A stretch of 64,000 nucleotides of DNA from Physcia stellaris (Eukaryota; Ascomycota; Lecanoromycetes; Caliciales; Physciaceae), in assembly GCA_018902385.1 (NCBI GenBank), contig JABSSW010000057.1, forward strand, positions 1-64,000. Reading direction: 5' to 3'. Position 1 is the stretch's first letter; each line of letters starts with the position of its first letter. Both the position numbers and the translations under genes were made by a program. Below are positions 13,561 to 25,700 of this stretch, piece after piece. The notes below the pieces were generated by a model. The model had not been told where the DNA came from and made no database searches. It saw nothing but the letters and a program-made list of their open reading frames with translations.

Positions 13561-13679
13561 AAAATAAAGCAAGAATGAAAAAACAATTGAAAAAACAAAC
13601 AGAAAACAAATTAACAAATTGAAATAAACTTAACGTTGAAAGATTTTTTTTTATATTTGAATTGTATTTCGCGTATGTA

Positions 13680-13880
13680 ATACGTGTAAACGTTGTACGT
13701 GTATATGTGTTGTGAATATGTTGTTTGTGTATATTTCGTGCGTGTGTTTCGTGTTTGTGTTTTGTGTATATCGTTTGAATATGTATGTCGTATGTGTGTT
13801 TCGTGTGTATATTTTGTATATTTGTTGCGAATATGTGTATCGTGTGTATGTTTCGTGTGTGAATGTGTGAAAATGTGAAA
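13680..13880. repeat. TG-rich low-complexity tract
   Basis: An irregular run of TGTGTATAT, TTCGTGTGTG and similar words has G always after T or C. On the - strand it would read as Thr/His-rich nonsense. It lies 5' of the - strand helicase relic; a regulatory role cannot be inferred. Confidence 0.6.
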
Positions 13881-13967
13881 AGTGTGAATGATTGAAAAGA
13901 AATTACAAAGAAAATTTCGTTGTTTATATATTGCAAAAAAAATAAAATTTTATTATTGAATTTATTA

Positions 13968-14876
13968 AATTTATTCGTGCATGAATATTTATTTATTCAT
14001 GCACGAATATTTATTTATTCATGCACGAATATTTATTTATTCATGCACGAATATTTATTTATTCGTGCGTGAATTAAATTGATTCGTGTAAAAATTAATT
14101 TGTATTGTTAAAATTATTAAATTTATTCGTGCATGAATATTTATTTATTCATGCACGAATATTTATTTATTCATGCACGAATATTTATTTATTCATGCAC
14201 GAATATTTATTTATTTATGCACGAATATTTATTTATTCGTGCGTGAATTAAATTGATTCGTGTAAAAATTAATTTGTATTGTTAAAATTATTAAATTTAT
14301 TCGTGCATGAATATTTATTTATTTATGCACGAATATTTATTTATTCATGCACGAATATTTATTTATTTATGCACGAATATTTATTTATTCATGCATGAAT
14401 TAAATTGATTCGTGTAAAAATTAATTTGTATTGTTAAAATTATTAAATTTATTCGTGCATGAATATTTATTTATTCATGCACGAATATTTATTTATTCAT
14501 GCACGAATATTTATTTATTCATGCACGAATATTTATTTATTCATGCACGAATATTTATTTATTCATGCATGAATTAAATTGATTCGTGTAAAAGTTAATT
14601 TGAATTGTTAAATTTATTAAATTTATTCGTGCATGAATATTTATTTATTCATGCACGAATATTTATTTATTCATGCACGAATATTTATTTATTCATGCAC
14701 GATTATTTATTTATTCATGCACGAATATTTATTTATTCATGCACGAATATTTATTTATTTATGCACGAATATTTATTTATTCATGCACGAATATTTATTT
14801 ATTCATACACGAGCATTTATTTATTCATACACGAGCATTTATTTATTTATGCACGAATATTTATTTATTCGTGCAT
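13968..14876. repeat. 22-bp minisatellite with higher-order repeat
   Basis: The basic 22-base unit is TTCATGCACGAATATTTATT plus TA. Its core TTCATGCACGAA is the reverse complement of TTCGTGCATGAA, which opens each block, so units can pair with each other. Three to eight units are followed by a spacer (GAATTAAATTGATTCGTG, AAAATTAATTTGTATTG, TTAAAATTATTAAATT), and this block repeats about five times (near 13,968, 14,118, 14,296, 14,450 and 14,626). An LTR element inserted at 14,876; the array resumes at 17,198. Confidence 0.9.
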
Positions 14877-15047
14877 TGTTATGAATTTTGCATGCTACGC
14901 ATGCAGAACGTAAAATCAGAACTGAATTCTGTGAATAGTTTGATCAAAACGAATTAGCGTTCGCATTTGAATTTTCATATGTCTTTCGCATCTCGTAAAT
15001 AGAACAATCAAACATATTATTCATTCACATCACGATTTATCGTAACA
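14877..15047 (+). repeat. 5' LTR of the element
   Basis: The repeat starts TGTTATGAATT, contains the palindrome GCATGCTACGCATGC and ends TTTATCGTAACA. It matches the right LTR with nine transitions and one small indel region. Confidence 0.9.
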
Positions 15048-17020
15048 ATGATAACATCATCGAACATACGATTGACAGTTTTTCAAACTGTTTAGAGTTC
15101 TTTTAACAGCGATCAACGTCGTTGAGTCGTATCAACGTCGTTGAACAAACATCAAAATCGAAAAATATCATCAATTTCGTTGAAAGCACATTTGCGTTTG
15201 ATTTTATTGTATTAGAAATCACATCGATATATTTATCGATTCATTTATTTATCGATTTATCTATTGATTTATCTATCGATTTATTCACGAGTTTTTCGCG
15301 ATTCGCAATATCTAATCATTCGACGTCAACGACTTATCTATTCACGATTTTCTTCGAATCATGTCGCATTTCGAATCATGTTATCAACGAATGCTCGGCA
15401 TTTTTCATTCAAGTTTTCTTATATTTTCGAAATATTTTGAAAAAGATGTCGTGTACAAAGAAAACATAGTTATTTATCGCGACGTCAATAGTTTTTGGCA
15501 AATCTTAAATCGAAGACAAAACAACATTCAGAAACTCAATCATATCTCATTGCTCGTTATTGTTTTCAAGATTTTGCATGACAATGATTTTTCGAACAAA
15601 CGTCATATTTACAAGATTATTTGACGCAAAAACTCGATATTTTATGCAAAGTTCTGTATCAGAAATTTGATTCGCACGAACAAGAAAAGCTGAAATTTTT
15701 GCGAATCAAAAAACACAAAACAAAATTGCAACAACAAACTCAGTCTGTCAAGAATATCGCATTTTCTACTTCATTTCGAAACGAGATCGTCGAATTTGCA
15801 TCAAAAGCGATGTTCGCAATGATCGCAATGTTTACATTTTTTTTTACATCGAAACAATCATTTGTTGCATCAATCGAATCATCAAAAACAATGACGACAA
15901 TGTCAACATCGTTTGCAACATTTTCATCGAGCGAAAGTCAGCATTGATGCCATTTCACTTGCTATCTCGTCAAAAATCGTTTCGAAAATTTCATTTTTTG
16001 ATATTTCATTTGCAACATCAAGAAAGCAAATATTTTGAGCAAAAATCGTTTCACGTTCAGTCGTTGCATCAAAATCGTCACGTTTTTCAATTTCTATATC
16101 AAAATCAACACTCAAATGCACGAAGATTGCATCATTTATCTGTTCGTCTATTTCGTCGTCAACACATTTTCAGAAATTCTATTTCATTATCGACGATCTG
16201 TTCAAGATGTTCGATGAAAAACACAAGAAAATGAATTTTTTACACAGCAATCATCAAGATCAAGAAACAGACGTCTTTTTCATGTGTTTTTCGTCAAGTC
16301 AAAATCACATTTTATTTCAAATTCGCAATCAATCAAAACGCATCGATTAATCAAAATTCGAAAATTTCAAATTCGAAAAATTTTCATCAATTCATGTTTG
16401 CGAAATCGATTCGCGTCAAATTTTTATTTTTTATCGAAATCACGTCAAAGAAATCGACTTTTTCGTCATACAAAATGTTTTTCATCTTTGACGACATATC
16501 ATTTATATTTGTTTTTTATTTTTACAAGTTTTGCAGTCAATAATCAGATCTGAACAAATCAATCAATCAAAAATTTCATTCATGAAATCTGATTCGAAAT
16601 CGAAACGCATATATGTGAAATATTACGTTGATCGTCATTTTTCGAATACGTCATTAATGATTTTGATCAAGAAATTCAATTTCTTTACATGTCGTCGTTG
16701 TTTTCGAGTTTTTCGTTTCAACAACGATTTGCATAAACATTTTCGTTGCATTCATTTGAAACATCGTCGTCGTCGTCGTTTCATCGAACAGATTTTTTCA
16801 AATCAACATTTGAATCAATTTTGAAAAAAAATCTAAACAGTATTTCTGATTTCGAACGCAATTCACAGAAACATTTGAATCAATGAACGAAAAACTCGAT
16901 GAATTTCTTACTTCTTTACGTGTATTACTAATAGATTTTTCAGCGATGAATTTCACATTTTTTTTTCGACAAATGACATGATTGCGAAAACGCAATCTTT
17001 TTTTCTTTTTCGTGAGCATT

Positions 17021-17192
17021 TGTTATGAATTCTGCATGTTACGCATGCAAAACGTAGAATCAAAACTGAATTCTGTGAATAATTTGATCAAAACGAATTA
17101 GCGTTCGCATTCGAGTTTTCATATGTGTTTTCGCATTTCGTAAATAGAACAATCAAACATATTATTCATTCACATCACGATTTATCGTAACA
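17021..17192 (+). repeat. 3' LTR of the element
   Basis: The repeat starts TGTTATGAATT and ends TTTATCGTAACA, followed by the target duplication TGCAT. All but one of the transitions between the two LTRs fall at CpT or ApG sites. Confidence 0.9.
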
Positions 17193-17197
17193 TGCAT

Positions 17198-17600
17198 TGA
17201 ATTAAATTGATTCGTGTAAAAATTAATTTAAATTGTTAAAATTATTAAATTTATTCGTGCATGAATATTTATTTATTTGTGCATGAATATTTATTTATTT
17301 GTGCATGAAAATTTATTTATTTGTGCATGAATATTTATTTATTCATGCACGAATATTTATTTATTCGTGCATAAATTAATTTTATTTATGTAAATATTAA
17401 TATGTATTTTTATTATTATGAATTTTGTTCGTGCATGAATTAAATTATATTCGTGCATCAATTAAATTATATTCGTGCATGAATTAAATTATATTCGTGC
17501 ATGAATATTTATTTATTCGTGCATGAATATTTATTTAATCGTGCATGAATAAATTTTTATTGTAAATATTATTCAATTTATTCGTGCATGAATAAAAATA
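17198..17600. repeat. Continuation of the 22-bp minisatellite
   Basis: After the LTR element the spacer GAATTAAATTGATTCGTG resumes, followed by TTCGTGCATGAATATTTATT units. It then degrades into a 19-base variant (ATTCGTGCATGAATTAAAT) and sparse single units. Both sides together form one array split by the insertion. Confidence 0.85.
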
Positions 17601-18390
17601 TTCATTTATAAATTAATTTTCATGTTTATTTAAACAATCATCATTTCACGTTTAATTTTTCGTTGATTCAAATCATTTATTCAATCACAATTCATCATAT
17701 AACGAATATATTTATTATTCATCATAAATATGTCGACTTTTGTACACGAAAATTCTAACAATTATTTTACAACAATCGACGAATTCGAAACATATTTTGT
17801 TGATTTTATTGATTCAAATTTTATAATCAATGACGAATTTTTGATTTATTTGTTTAAATCAAAACAAAATATCGAAAATTATTTTTGAATAAATATTGTT
17901 TATGACGACGAAAACGATAAAAAACGATTGAATAAAATTATCATTCGTGAATACAAACGATTTAATGTAAATGATCAATAATTTGTATTAACAATTATAA
18001 AATTCTAATTGTTTTAGAAATTTATTCAATTTTCGAACGAACAAAAAAATTATTTTGAAAATTTGTGATCACAAATTTCAATGATTTTTCGAAATACAAT
18101 GTAAGTTTGAAATTCGAATTGTATTGATTTAAATTATTAATTTATTTTCAATAAACAGTGATAACATGTTAATTTTTTTTATTTACAATTTATATATTAA
18201 TTTTAATAGCAATTTCAATAACGATTTTTTTTTCATAAAATTGTCAAATTTTACGTCAATTTTCAAATTGATTGTACGCAAGAAATTTCGATATTTCAAA
18301 CATTTTTTCGACGAAAATTTGAAAAATTCGTATAAAATAAATCGTTCATTTAATTAGTTTCACATTCAACACTTTTTAATTGTGTTTTTC
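17601..18390. other. AT-rich spacer, short unassigned frames
   Basis: Two short open stretches on the + strand (from 17,730, 53 codons, and 18,166, 63 codons) are rich in Asn, Phe and Ile, lack Trp and Pro, and match nothing I recognise. Otherwise I see nothing. Confidence 0.5.
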
Positions 18391-18990
18391 ACGTAGATTT
18401 CAGAACAGATTTCAAATTTTTGATACGTGTAATATTCATCGAGAAATGACTTCACGTTCAATCAAAAGTCGAAATTTCGAAAAATTTACGAGTTCAAAAA
18501 TTTCAAAAATTCGTAACAAATTAGCCGCTAGCCCGATTCGGCCCAATCTCATCACTTTTCAATTTCATTTTTTACGTAGATTTCAGAACTGATTTCAGAT
18601 TTTCGATACGTGTAATATTCATCGAGAATCGACTTCACTTTCAATCAAATCTCGAAGTTTTCAATTTGAAAAATTCGTAACAAATTAGCCGCTAGCCCGA
18701 TCCGGCTCAATCTCATCACTTTTCAATTTCATTTTTTACGTAGATTTCAGAACTGGTTTCAAATTTTCGATACGTGTAATATTCATCGAGAAACGACTTC
18801 ACTTTCAATCAAATCTCGGAACTTCGAGAAATTTCGAGTTAACAAAATTTCAAAAATTTATAACAAATTAGCCGCTAGCGCGATTCGGCCCAACCTCATC
18901 ACTTTTCAATTATATTTTTTACGTAAATTTCAGAACTGATTTCAATGATTCGATAGATGCAATATTCATTGAAAAACGACTTCATTTTCA
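18391..18990. repeat. Satellite of about 183 bp, unmutated
   Basis: Three full copies and one partial copy begin at about 18,391, 18,574, 18,735 and 18,918. Each starts ACGTAGATTTCAGAACTGAT, continues with GATACGTGTAATATTCATCG, and ends with AACAAATTAGCCGCTAGCCC, then GATTCGGCCCAATCTC and ATCACTTTTCAATT. Unlike the rest of the block it keeps CC, GG, CT and AG, so it either arrived recently or escaped mutation. One copy is shorter by about 22 bases. Confidence 0.85.
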
Positions 18991-19990
18991 ACAAATTTTC
19001 TAGTGATTGAAAATGAAACTAAATAATTCTAATTTCACTCATCAAATCGATTGAAAATGATGCATCACTTTCGTTAAAATGAATGTTAAAATATTCACAA
19101 TAAATTTACATTCATCGAAATCGTTGTAATTTTCAATATGTTCGATATATTCGATTTCAACAAAATGCGTTGAAAAAAATCTATTGATTCAAACTATCGA
19201 TAATAATTTCATTCGTGTTTTTATTGACATTTCTGTTATATGACGTTTCGATATTCGATCATATTTTCGTGCGAAAAACAGAATTGAATGAACAATATAT
19301 CATTGCAAAATCACGAAAACAATATTCGATTATTGATTCGAAAATTTGAAACGATTAAATTTGACGAGATTTTTTCGTTTATGATCATGATTTGAAATAC
19401 AATGTCGACGAAAATTCTGAACGTGAAACTGAAAACGATGAGAAAAACGATGACAATAATGCATTATGTGAAAAAAAAAAATCGAAACGAATAATTCAAA
19501 AAAAGTTTTATCGTTATATGTTTTAAATACGTGACACGTCGATTTTTACATTTTTTGCATTCGAAATTAATTTCTTTTTCGATTAACTTTTTTTTTTTCG
19601 TAAATTTTGCAAAATGTTTCGTTTTTTGTATATTTCGAAATCAAGTGCGAAAAAATGCGAAAATCATTGTTTTTTTCAATTTAACGTCATTTGTTTGCAA
19701 TAGAAATTCTTACACGTTAAATCGTGAAATTTTCGATAACGATAAGTTGTTATTCGTGTTTTAAATTTCACGAACGTGTTTTTAACATCATTCAATACGT
19801 TTTGATGTTTTCATCACGATGTAAATTTCACATACGTTTCGCGAATTGATCGATATATCGTAAAAAAATTACGATAAATTAATTCGTTGTTATTCGATCA
19901 TTTTACGTTTTATTGTTTTGTTTGTTTTTGATATAATATATACAAAATTGCAAAAAAACTTCAATCGTTTGTTACATTCGAAACGTTTAT
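18991..19990. other. AT-rich DNA without recognised features
   Basis: The sequence is saturated, with a single 77-codon + strand frame at 19,531-19,764 that has no recognisable family. It may contain the 5' part of the downstream Helitron, but no terminus is identifiable. Confidence 0.4.
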
Positions 19991-19999
19991 TGCAACATT

Positions 20000-22900
20000 T
20001 CGTAATAAATACGTTCGTCAATTGCGAATTTAGTGATTTCAATTATTTTCGTTTTAATCAACAAATTTGACGCGTTGATTTTTATGACGACGTCATGAAT
20101 CGATTGAACAATGATTACGAATTCAACGATATCGAACAAAAAATTATTCTATTGTTTTTCAATCACGTGAAATTTTCTCGATGATTGAAAAGCAAAAAAC
20201 AAAATATTTTGATTTTGATACGAAAATATATTAAATTCACGTTTTTCATCATTTTTATTTGCAATTCGAATTGATTTGAATTTTTTCGCGATGCGAATTT
20301 TAACGTATCGATAAAAAATCGTTTCGAATTAATCAATAAAATGTTTGAATTGAAATTGAAAAAAATGTTGTGTAATTTTATCGAACGTCATGTATTGAAA
20401 ATCATGAATGCACATATTTACGTTATTGAATTTCAAAAACGTGATTTTTTTTACGTTCATATTTTAATAATCGTCGATTTAAAAAACGAAATTATTGTCG
20501 TCAACGTGAACGTCGTTGTTCAAATCGTTATTTTTGATAAAATCGAAAACGAAAATTTTCACAATTTGATTGTTGAACACATGATTCATAAAAAATGCAA
20601 CGACAATAAAAAGATTTTTTGTTATAACGATCAAAATCGTTGCATCAAGAAATTTTTCAAATCGTTCAAAAAACACACAAATTTGATTTATCATTCGAAA
20701 TTTTCGTTTTATCGACGTATTCATCGTGAATCAATCGAAAAAACGACGTGAAACAACAAATGAATAATTTCGTATAATTTTTGATTGTTGCAAAAATATC
20801 GAATTCACATCAATGTCGAAATTTGCATCAACGCGAAATTCGTCGATTATTTGTACAAATATATTTTCAAAAAATGCGATTGCGTCGACGTTTCGATTAA
20901 TGTTTTTGTTTTTGAACAACGAATTAACGTGTCGTTAACGAATCGTCGAAACAATGAATTTGCGATCGATAAAATCAAAATATTTCATGACGTTCGATAA
21001 ATAAAATTCTGTGAAATTGCGTGACGATTAAATGATTATTTTATCGATAAAATCAAATTCGTCGTTACATGTTTTTCGATTCATTTGAAAAATCAACAAA
21101 AACAATCATCAATTTTGATGATTCGATCACGATTCAACAATTGTTCGATAACGAAACATTTTGCAAAATCATGTTGACGAAATATTTTGCGATCAATCGT
21201 TTAATTTTCGAATACGAAAATAATGATTAATTTTTTTTTTCGTTGTTCGTAAAAAGAATGAAAATATTGTTGTGAATTCACGTGAAATTTTCTATCGAAA
21301 TATTTCGAAATATTTTATTTGAAACAAAAAAACAAAACGTGAATGATGCGAAAAAAAAAAATGCGTAAATCGAATGTATTACATGAATTTCAAATTCGAC
21401 GATGTTTTTTATTTGCGATTGTTGTTTTGCAATCGAAAAAAAATCATATTTTTCGAAAATTTAAAAACGATTGATATGCAAATTTTTGAAATTTCAAAAA
21501 ATAAAATGAAATCACGTTTTTTCAATTACAAACAAATTTGCGTGAAATTCGATTTGATTGATGACGACGACGAATGAAATGTCGTCATGATCGAAATCAT
21601 TGAATTCGATACAACGACGATATTTAAAAAATTATTCGTTACAATTTTGACTGAATGTGTTTTTGTTGAATTTTTAAAACTTTGAAATATTCACAAAAAA
21701 ACGTAAATTAATTTTTGCATTTTGATTGTTTTTGAACATTTGAAAATGTTGAAAATATCGAAAATCGTTTCAAATATACAAAAATTTTTGTATGATAATG
21801 TTGAATTTTTTAAATTTTTCATTGATCGAAATTTTTGTAACTCGTGCACATTTTTTGATGTTTTCTGAAATTAATTATGTTTTTGAATTTTGCGATCGTA
21901 TTTTCGTGAATTTCGATTAATTTTTTCGCAAATTTTTTTTCGATTGCAAATGAATTATCGATCGTGAATATTTTTCGTTGTTTCGATCATTATTATTCGA
22001 ATCAAAAAAAATAAATATCGATGTTTTCAATGATCAAAACGAACAATTGAAATTGTTTTTATTGACAGAATTTCTGAATAAAACAGTTGACGACGAAATT
22101 TCGAACAATTTTTTCAATTAGAATTTGCTCGATTCGATTATCGATTTCAACGCATTCGCAATCGAAATCAATCGATTGATTCGCGAAAAATTCGCATTAA
22201 TCGTTGATTCACAATTTGTTGCGAACGATTGAAACAAATTCAATGCAAATCAATTAAAAATCGCGAATATAATCGTCGAAACGATCATGAAAAACAAATT
22301 CGAATTCGATCGATTTTTTTTTTTTCGACGATTTTGAAAAAACAAAAAAAAAAAAAATTTTGTTTAAAACGTTGTCATGATCGAATTGCGAACAATCGAA
22401 TTGCAAAACGAATCGATCATCGTTTTCGCGATAATTTTTTCAAACATTGCGATCACGTTTTTCGACGACAATTTCATTGCTTATTTTCGATTCAAAATTT
22501 TTTTGAATACAATCGACGAAAACACGTATAATATCAAAAAAATAACGATCGTTGCGAATTCATTAAAAAATCAAATTGATTTTTTGAAACGAAATTTTCA
22601 TGTAACGAAAATAAAATTTCATGATTGTCAACAAAATCTTTTTCGATTTTTGCGACGTTGACGAAATCATCGTTTTTGAAAAAAAATATATGTTTTTGCG
22701 AAAGATTCAAACAATGTTTTTTGTTGTTGTCAACAAATTTCGAAATATCGTAATCAATATGAATTTTCAGAAATTTTTCTTTTGACGTCAAATGAATATT
22801 TTATTTTTGATCATTAATATGCGTTTTCAGAATATTTCGCTCAACGAACAAAATCGTCGAAAAACAATCGAATTTGTTCGTGACGTTTTCGATATCGATA

Positions 22901-23680
22901 ATGCGATGATTACGAAAAATAATGAAATAATTTCATGAAAACACGATTATTTGTTTTTCAAAAATTCGCAAATTGATTTCATTAATATTATATATTTTGA
23001 TTTTTACGTTCGTATTTTCAACAATCAATATTTTAACGAACGAACGATTTTAATCGTCGTTAACATCGATGTGTTGCATATCAATGACGTTTGCATTAAC
23101 AAATTTCGTGAATCATTGCAATTGAAACACAACGTCAATATTTTCGTCGATTCAAATTTGAAAAAAAAATTCGACGATGAATGTTTTCATCGTTATAACG
23201 AAATTTCATTTTTTTTTCACATTTTGCGTTTCAAAATCGATATGTTTATCATGATTTTTTTAAATTTCGAATTTTTTATCAAATGCAATGATATCAGAAT
23301 TCGAATTATTCGTATAAATTAATATGTTTTCGAAATTAAAATCGTCGACGACAAAAAAAAATTTCAAAATCGTCATTTTTCGTATATCATTGCAATTCAA
23401 AAATGACGAATTCAACAAAAATCGTCGTGTTATAATATTTTGTCAATTTATTAAACGTCAATTTTTTATTCGTTTTGCATTCGCGATAACAATTAACAAA
23501 TCGCAAAAACAATTTCTGAAATACGTTAACGTGAATATACAAATTCGCGATTGTTTCACGCATGATCAATTGTACGTCGCATTTTTTAAAATCACGAAAA
23601 AATTAAATTTTCACATCATTATTTTTGAAATGAACGTTTTGTTCGAAAATTTCGTTAAAGAAATTAAAAACGTGCAATGA
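20000..23680 (+). mobile_element. Dead Helitron (RepHel type)
   Basis: The + strand fragments follow the order of a Helitron Rep-helicase protein. Near 20,250-20,340 is a FxCNxNWPE-like segment in which the Trp codon now reads TGA. From 20,341 come FELKLKKML, then VIEFQKRDFFYVHIL (family consensus EFQKRGLPHAHIL), HMIHKKC and a C-terminal YRR-type motif. From 20,785 comes DYLYKYIFKKCD, like the KYLfKYvyKG segment. From 21,374 comes a YLRLLF segment. From 22,951 come RTILIVVNIDV and IN, matching the late Pif1-type helicase region. From 23,324 come RQFFIRFAFAITINKSQKQ and then HDQLYVAF, matching PvrlaFAMTINKSQGQ and HGQLYVALSR. Gly-to-Asp, Leu-to-Phe, Pro-to-Phe and Ala-to-Val replacements fit CpY mutation. 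Many frame breaks; ends (5'-TC, 3' hairpin plus CTRR) not located. Confidence 0.85.
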
Positions 23681-24930
23681 AAAAAAATTTCTTTGTTTTA
23701 AATTCGACTTTTTGCATTTTTCAAATTTTTTGCAAAATTTTCAGATTGTTTCGTCGTTGTTTCATCGTTTTCAATGTTTGTTTTTCAATTCATTTCGCGA
23801 AAACTCGTATCAATTAATCAATTTTACGATACGAACTGAATACGAATTTAATTCGTTTGAAATTTTCTTGAATTGTTTCGTCGAATCTCTATAGCAAAAT
23901 TCAAAAATTTTCATTTTGACAAGTTTCGTCTTCGTGTTCAAAAACAATGTTACGAAACTATTTTAACTTTTGAACGTATTACGTTTAATCAAATCAAATA
24001 TACGAAACATGCGCAATCGAAATCAGAAAACAAACATTAAAAATGATTGAAAAACGACGAAACAATTTAATGTTGTTGCGAAATTGCGAAAATTCGATTT
24101 TTTGATCGAAATATTGTTGTGTGAATTATTTTTTCATATGTGAAATACATGTATATAATCGTTAATTTCGACATGTCATAAATAATTTGTAATTGACGTG
24201 TGATGATTGTCGTCGTCGTCGATAAAATCGAATTTGTTTGAAATTTTGTTATTTTCACGAAAAAAATCTTTCATGTTCAATTGATTTTTGCGACATTTTT
24301 GTCTAATTGAATTTAAATCGAAATTTCGACATGCATTTTTTCGTTTTTGTAAAAAAATGCAATTTGAAACAAATATTACAATGACGCGCAACAATCGAAA
24401 TCGATTGTAATCGAAATTTATTTATGATTTGATTCGTACGTTGTAACATTCGAAATGAATAATAATATGTTGCAAACAATAATATGTAAACAAAATGCAT
24501 GCGTTGATTGATATTTGAAATTTCGAATTTCGATAAAAAAAAAAATCGATATCGAATTTCAAAAATCATGAATAACATTTGTTTAATCAATTTTACATTT
24601 TCATGCGCAATCGACGAAAATTTATAAAATTTACGTACATACATGAAAATAATCGTACGATAAAACAAATGTAAAAAATAATCATAAAATCGATTGTTGA
24701 ATAATTAACAATTTTGTTCGCGAATTATTCATGTGAAAATTTTCGAATGCTGTTAGAATTGCAAATTTAATTCTAAATTCTGCATGAAATTTTTTTGAAA
24801 AAATTCACGAACAAATTTGTTTAAAAATAAAATAAAACGTTCAATATTAATATTCGATAAAATAAAACGAAACGATTGAATCAAAACGAATGATTTTTAA
24901 ACGTGATTTAATTAATCGCAAATTTTGTTG
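23681..24930. other. Saturated relic DNA, no recognised gene
   Basis: A - strand frame of 121 codons (24,668-24,303) and smaller frames are present. They lack Trp and show no motif I can name. Possibly remains of another element. Confidence 0.4.
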
Positions 24931-24939
24931 TTGAACGTT

Positions 24940-25700
24940 CATATTTTTAAATAATATAAAAATTTCGCAATTAAATGATTTTGCACATAATCGTTAAATC
25001 AATTTCGTGTCAACGACGTTGAATTTCGTTTTTCGAATATTACATGAAATTTTCGATAACGATTATTAGAATTTTTCATTTAAAATAATTGTTGAACGAT
25101 ATGTTATCGCGAACAAATTAAAAAATTCGATTATCGTTATTTTGTATGAAATCACGATTTCGTATCGCATTAATTGTTTATACATTGATTTCACGAATTT
25201 TGATTGTTTCGACGTTAAATTGCGTTCGTTCACAACGTTAAACAACGAATTTTCGACAATAATGATTTATGTTTACATTTTTGAATAATAATCGTTAAAT
25301 TGTAAAATTGATTAAAAACAAACGTACAATTTTTGTTGTTAAATGTTCAAAAACTTTTATAAAATCAAAATTTCGCAATTGATTCATTTTTTACGCAATG
25401 ATTACATTATTTTTATTTTTACAAAATCAAATTTTTTTTATCGAACGTTAAATATATTATGTTATCATTAAATATTATTTGCAAATGTATTTTGAAATAA
25501 CATTATAATTGTTAAATTGAAAATTTTGAATAAACGCAAATTGAAAAATGAAATTGTTATAAATTTGTATAAAATTGAATTTTCGTAATTGAATAACAAT
25601 TCATTTATTTGTCACATTATTTTTATTTTTACAATTTTGAATTTTTTTTCATCGAACGTTACAAATATTATATTTTATATATTTATCATTTGTTATTTCA
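24940..25700. repeat. Dispersed repeat, second cluster
   Basis: Three further copies of the unit seen at 9.44-10.26 kb occur here. They begin near 24,965, 25,373 and 25,580, with TTCGCAATT or TTCGTAATT, then a TTTGTCACATTATTTT segment and TCGAACGTTACAAATAT. They are more diverged than the left cluster. The following 0.7 kb holds nothing I recognise. Confidence 0.6.

Larger units (their letters stand above)
14877..17192 (+). mobile_element. Short LTR retrotransposon fossil (non-autonomous), with TSD
   Basis: Two direct repeats of about 171-172 bases bound a 1.97 kb interior. Each begins TG and ends CA, and the element is flanked by a 5-base target duplication TGCAT at 14,872-14,876 and 17,193-17,197. 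The interior has gag-like + strand fragments, including a CCHH-type segment near 16,685-16,780 (FFTCRRCFRVF, then LHKHFRCIH) like that of some fungal gag proteins. I see no reverse transcriptase or integrase, so it is probably a non-autonomous derivative; Gypsy-like affinity is a guess. It is broken. LTR identity of roughly 94% and retained CT/AG sites make it younger than the surrounding saturated DNA. It inserted into the 22-bp minisatellite. Confidence 0.85.

Noticed and set aside
13387-13617. Hydrophobic N-terminal extension (FYCFIVLL repeats) of the helicase frame as a membrane anchor
   Set aside because: It is translation of the CAATAAAA microsatellite upstream of the real start at 13,386.
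14605-14957. Three overlapping + frames rich in Ile, Tyr and His as a repeat protein
   Set aside because: They are the same 22-bp minisatellite read in three frames.
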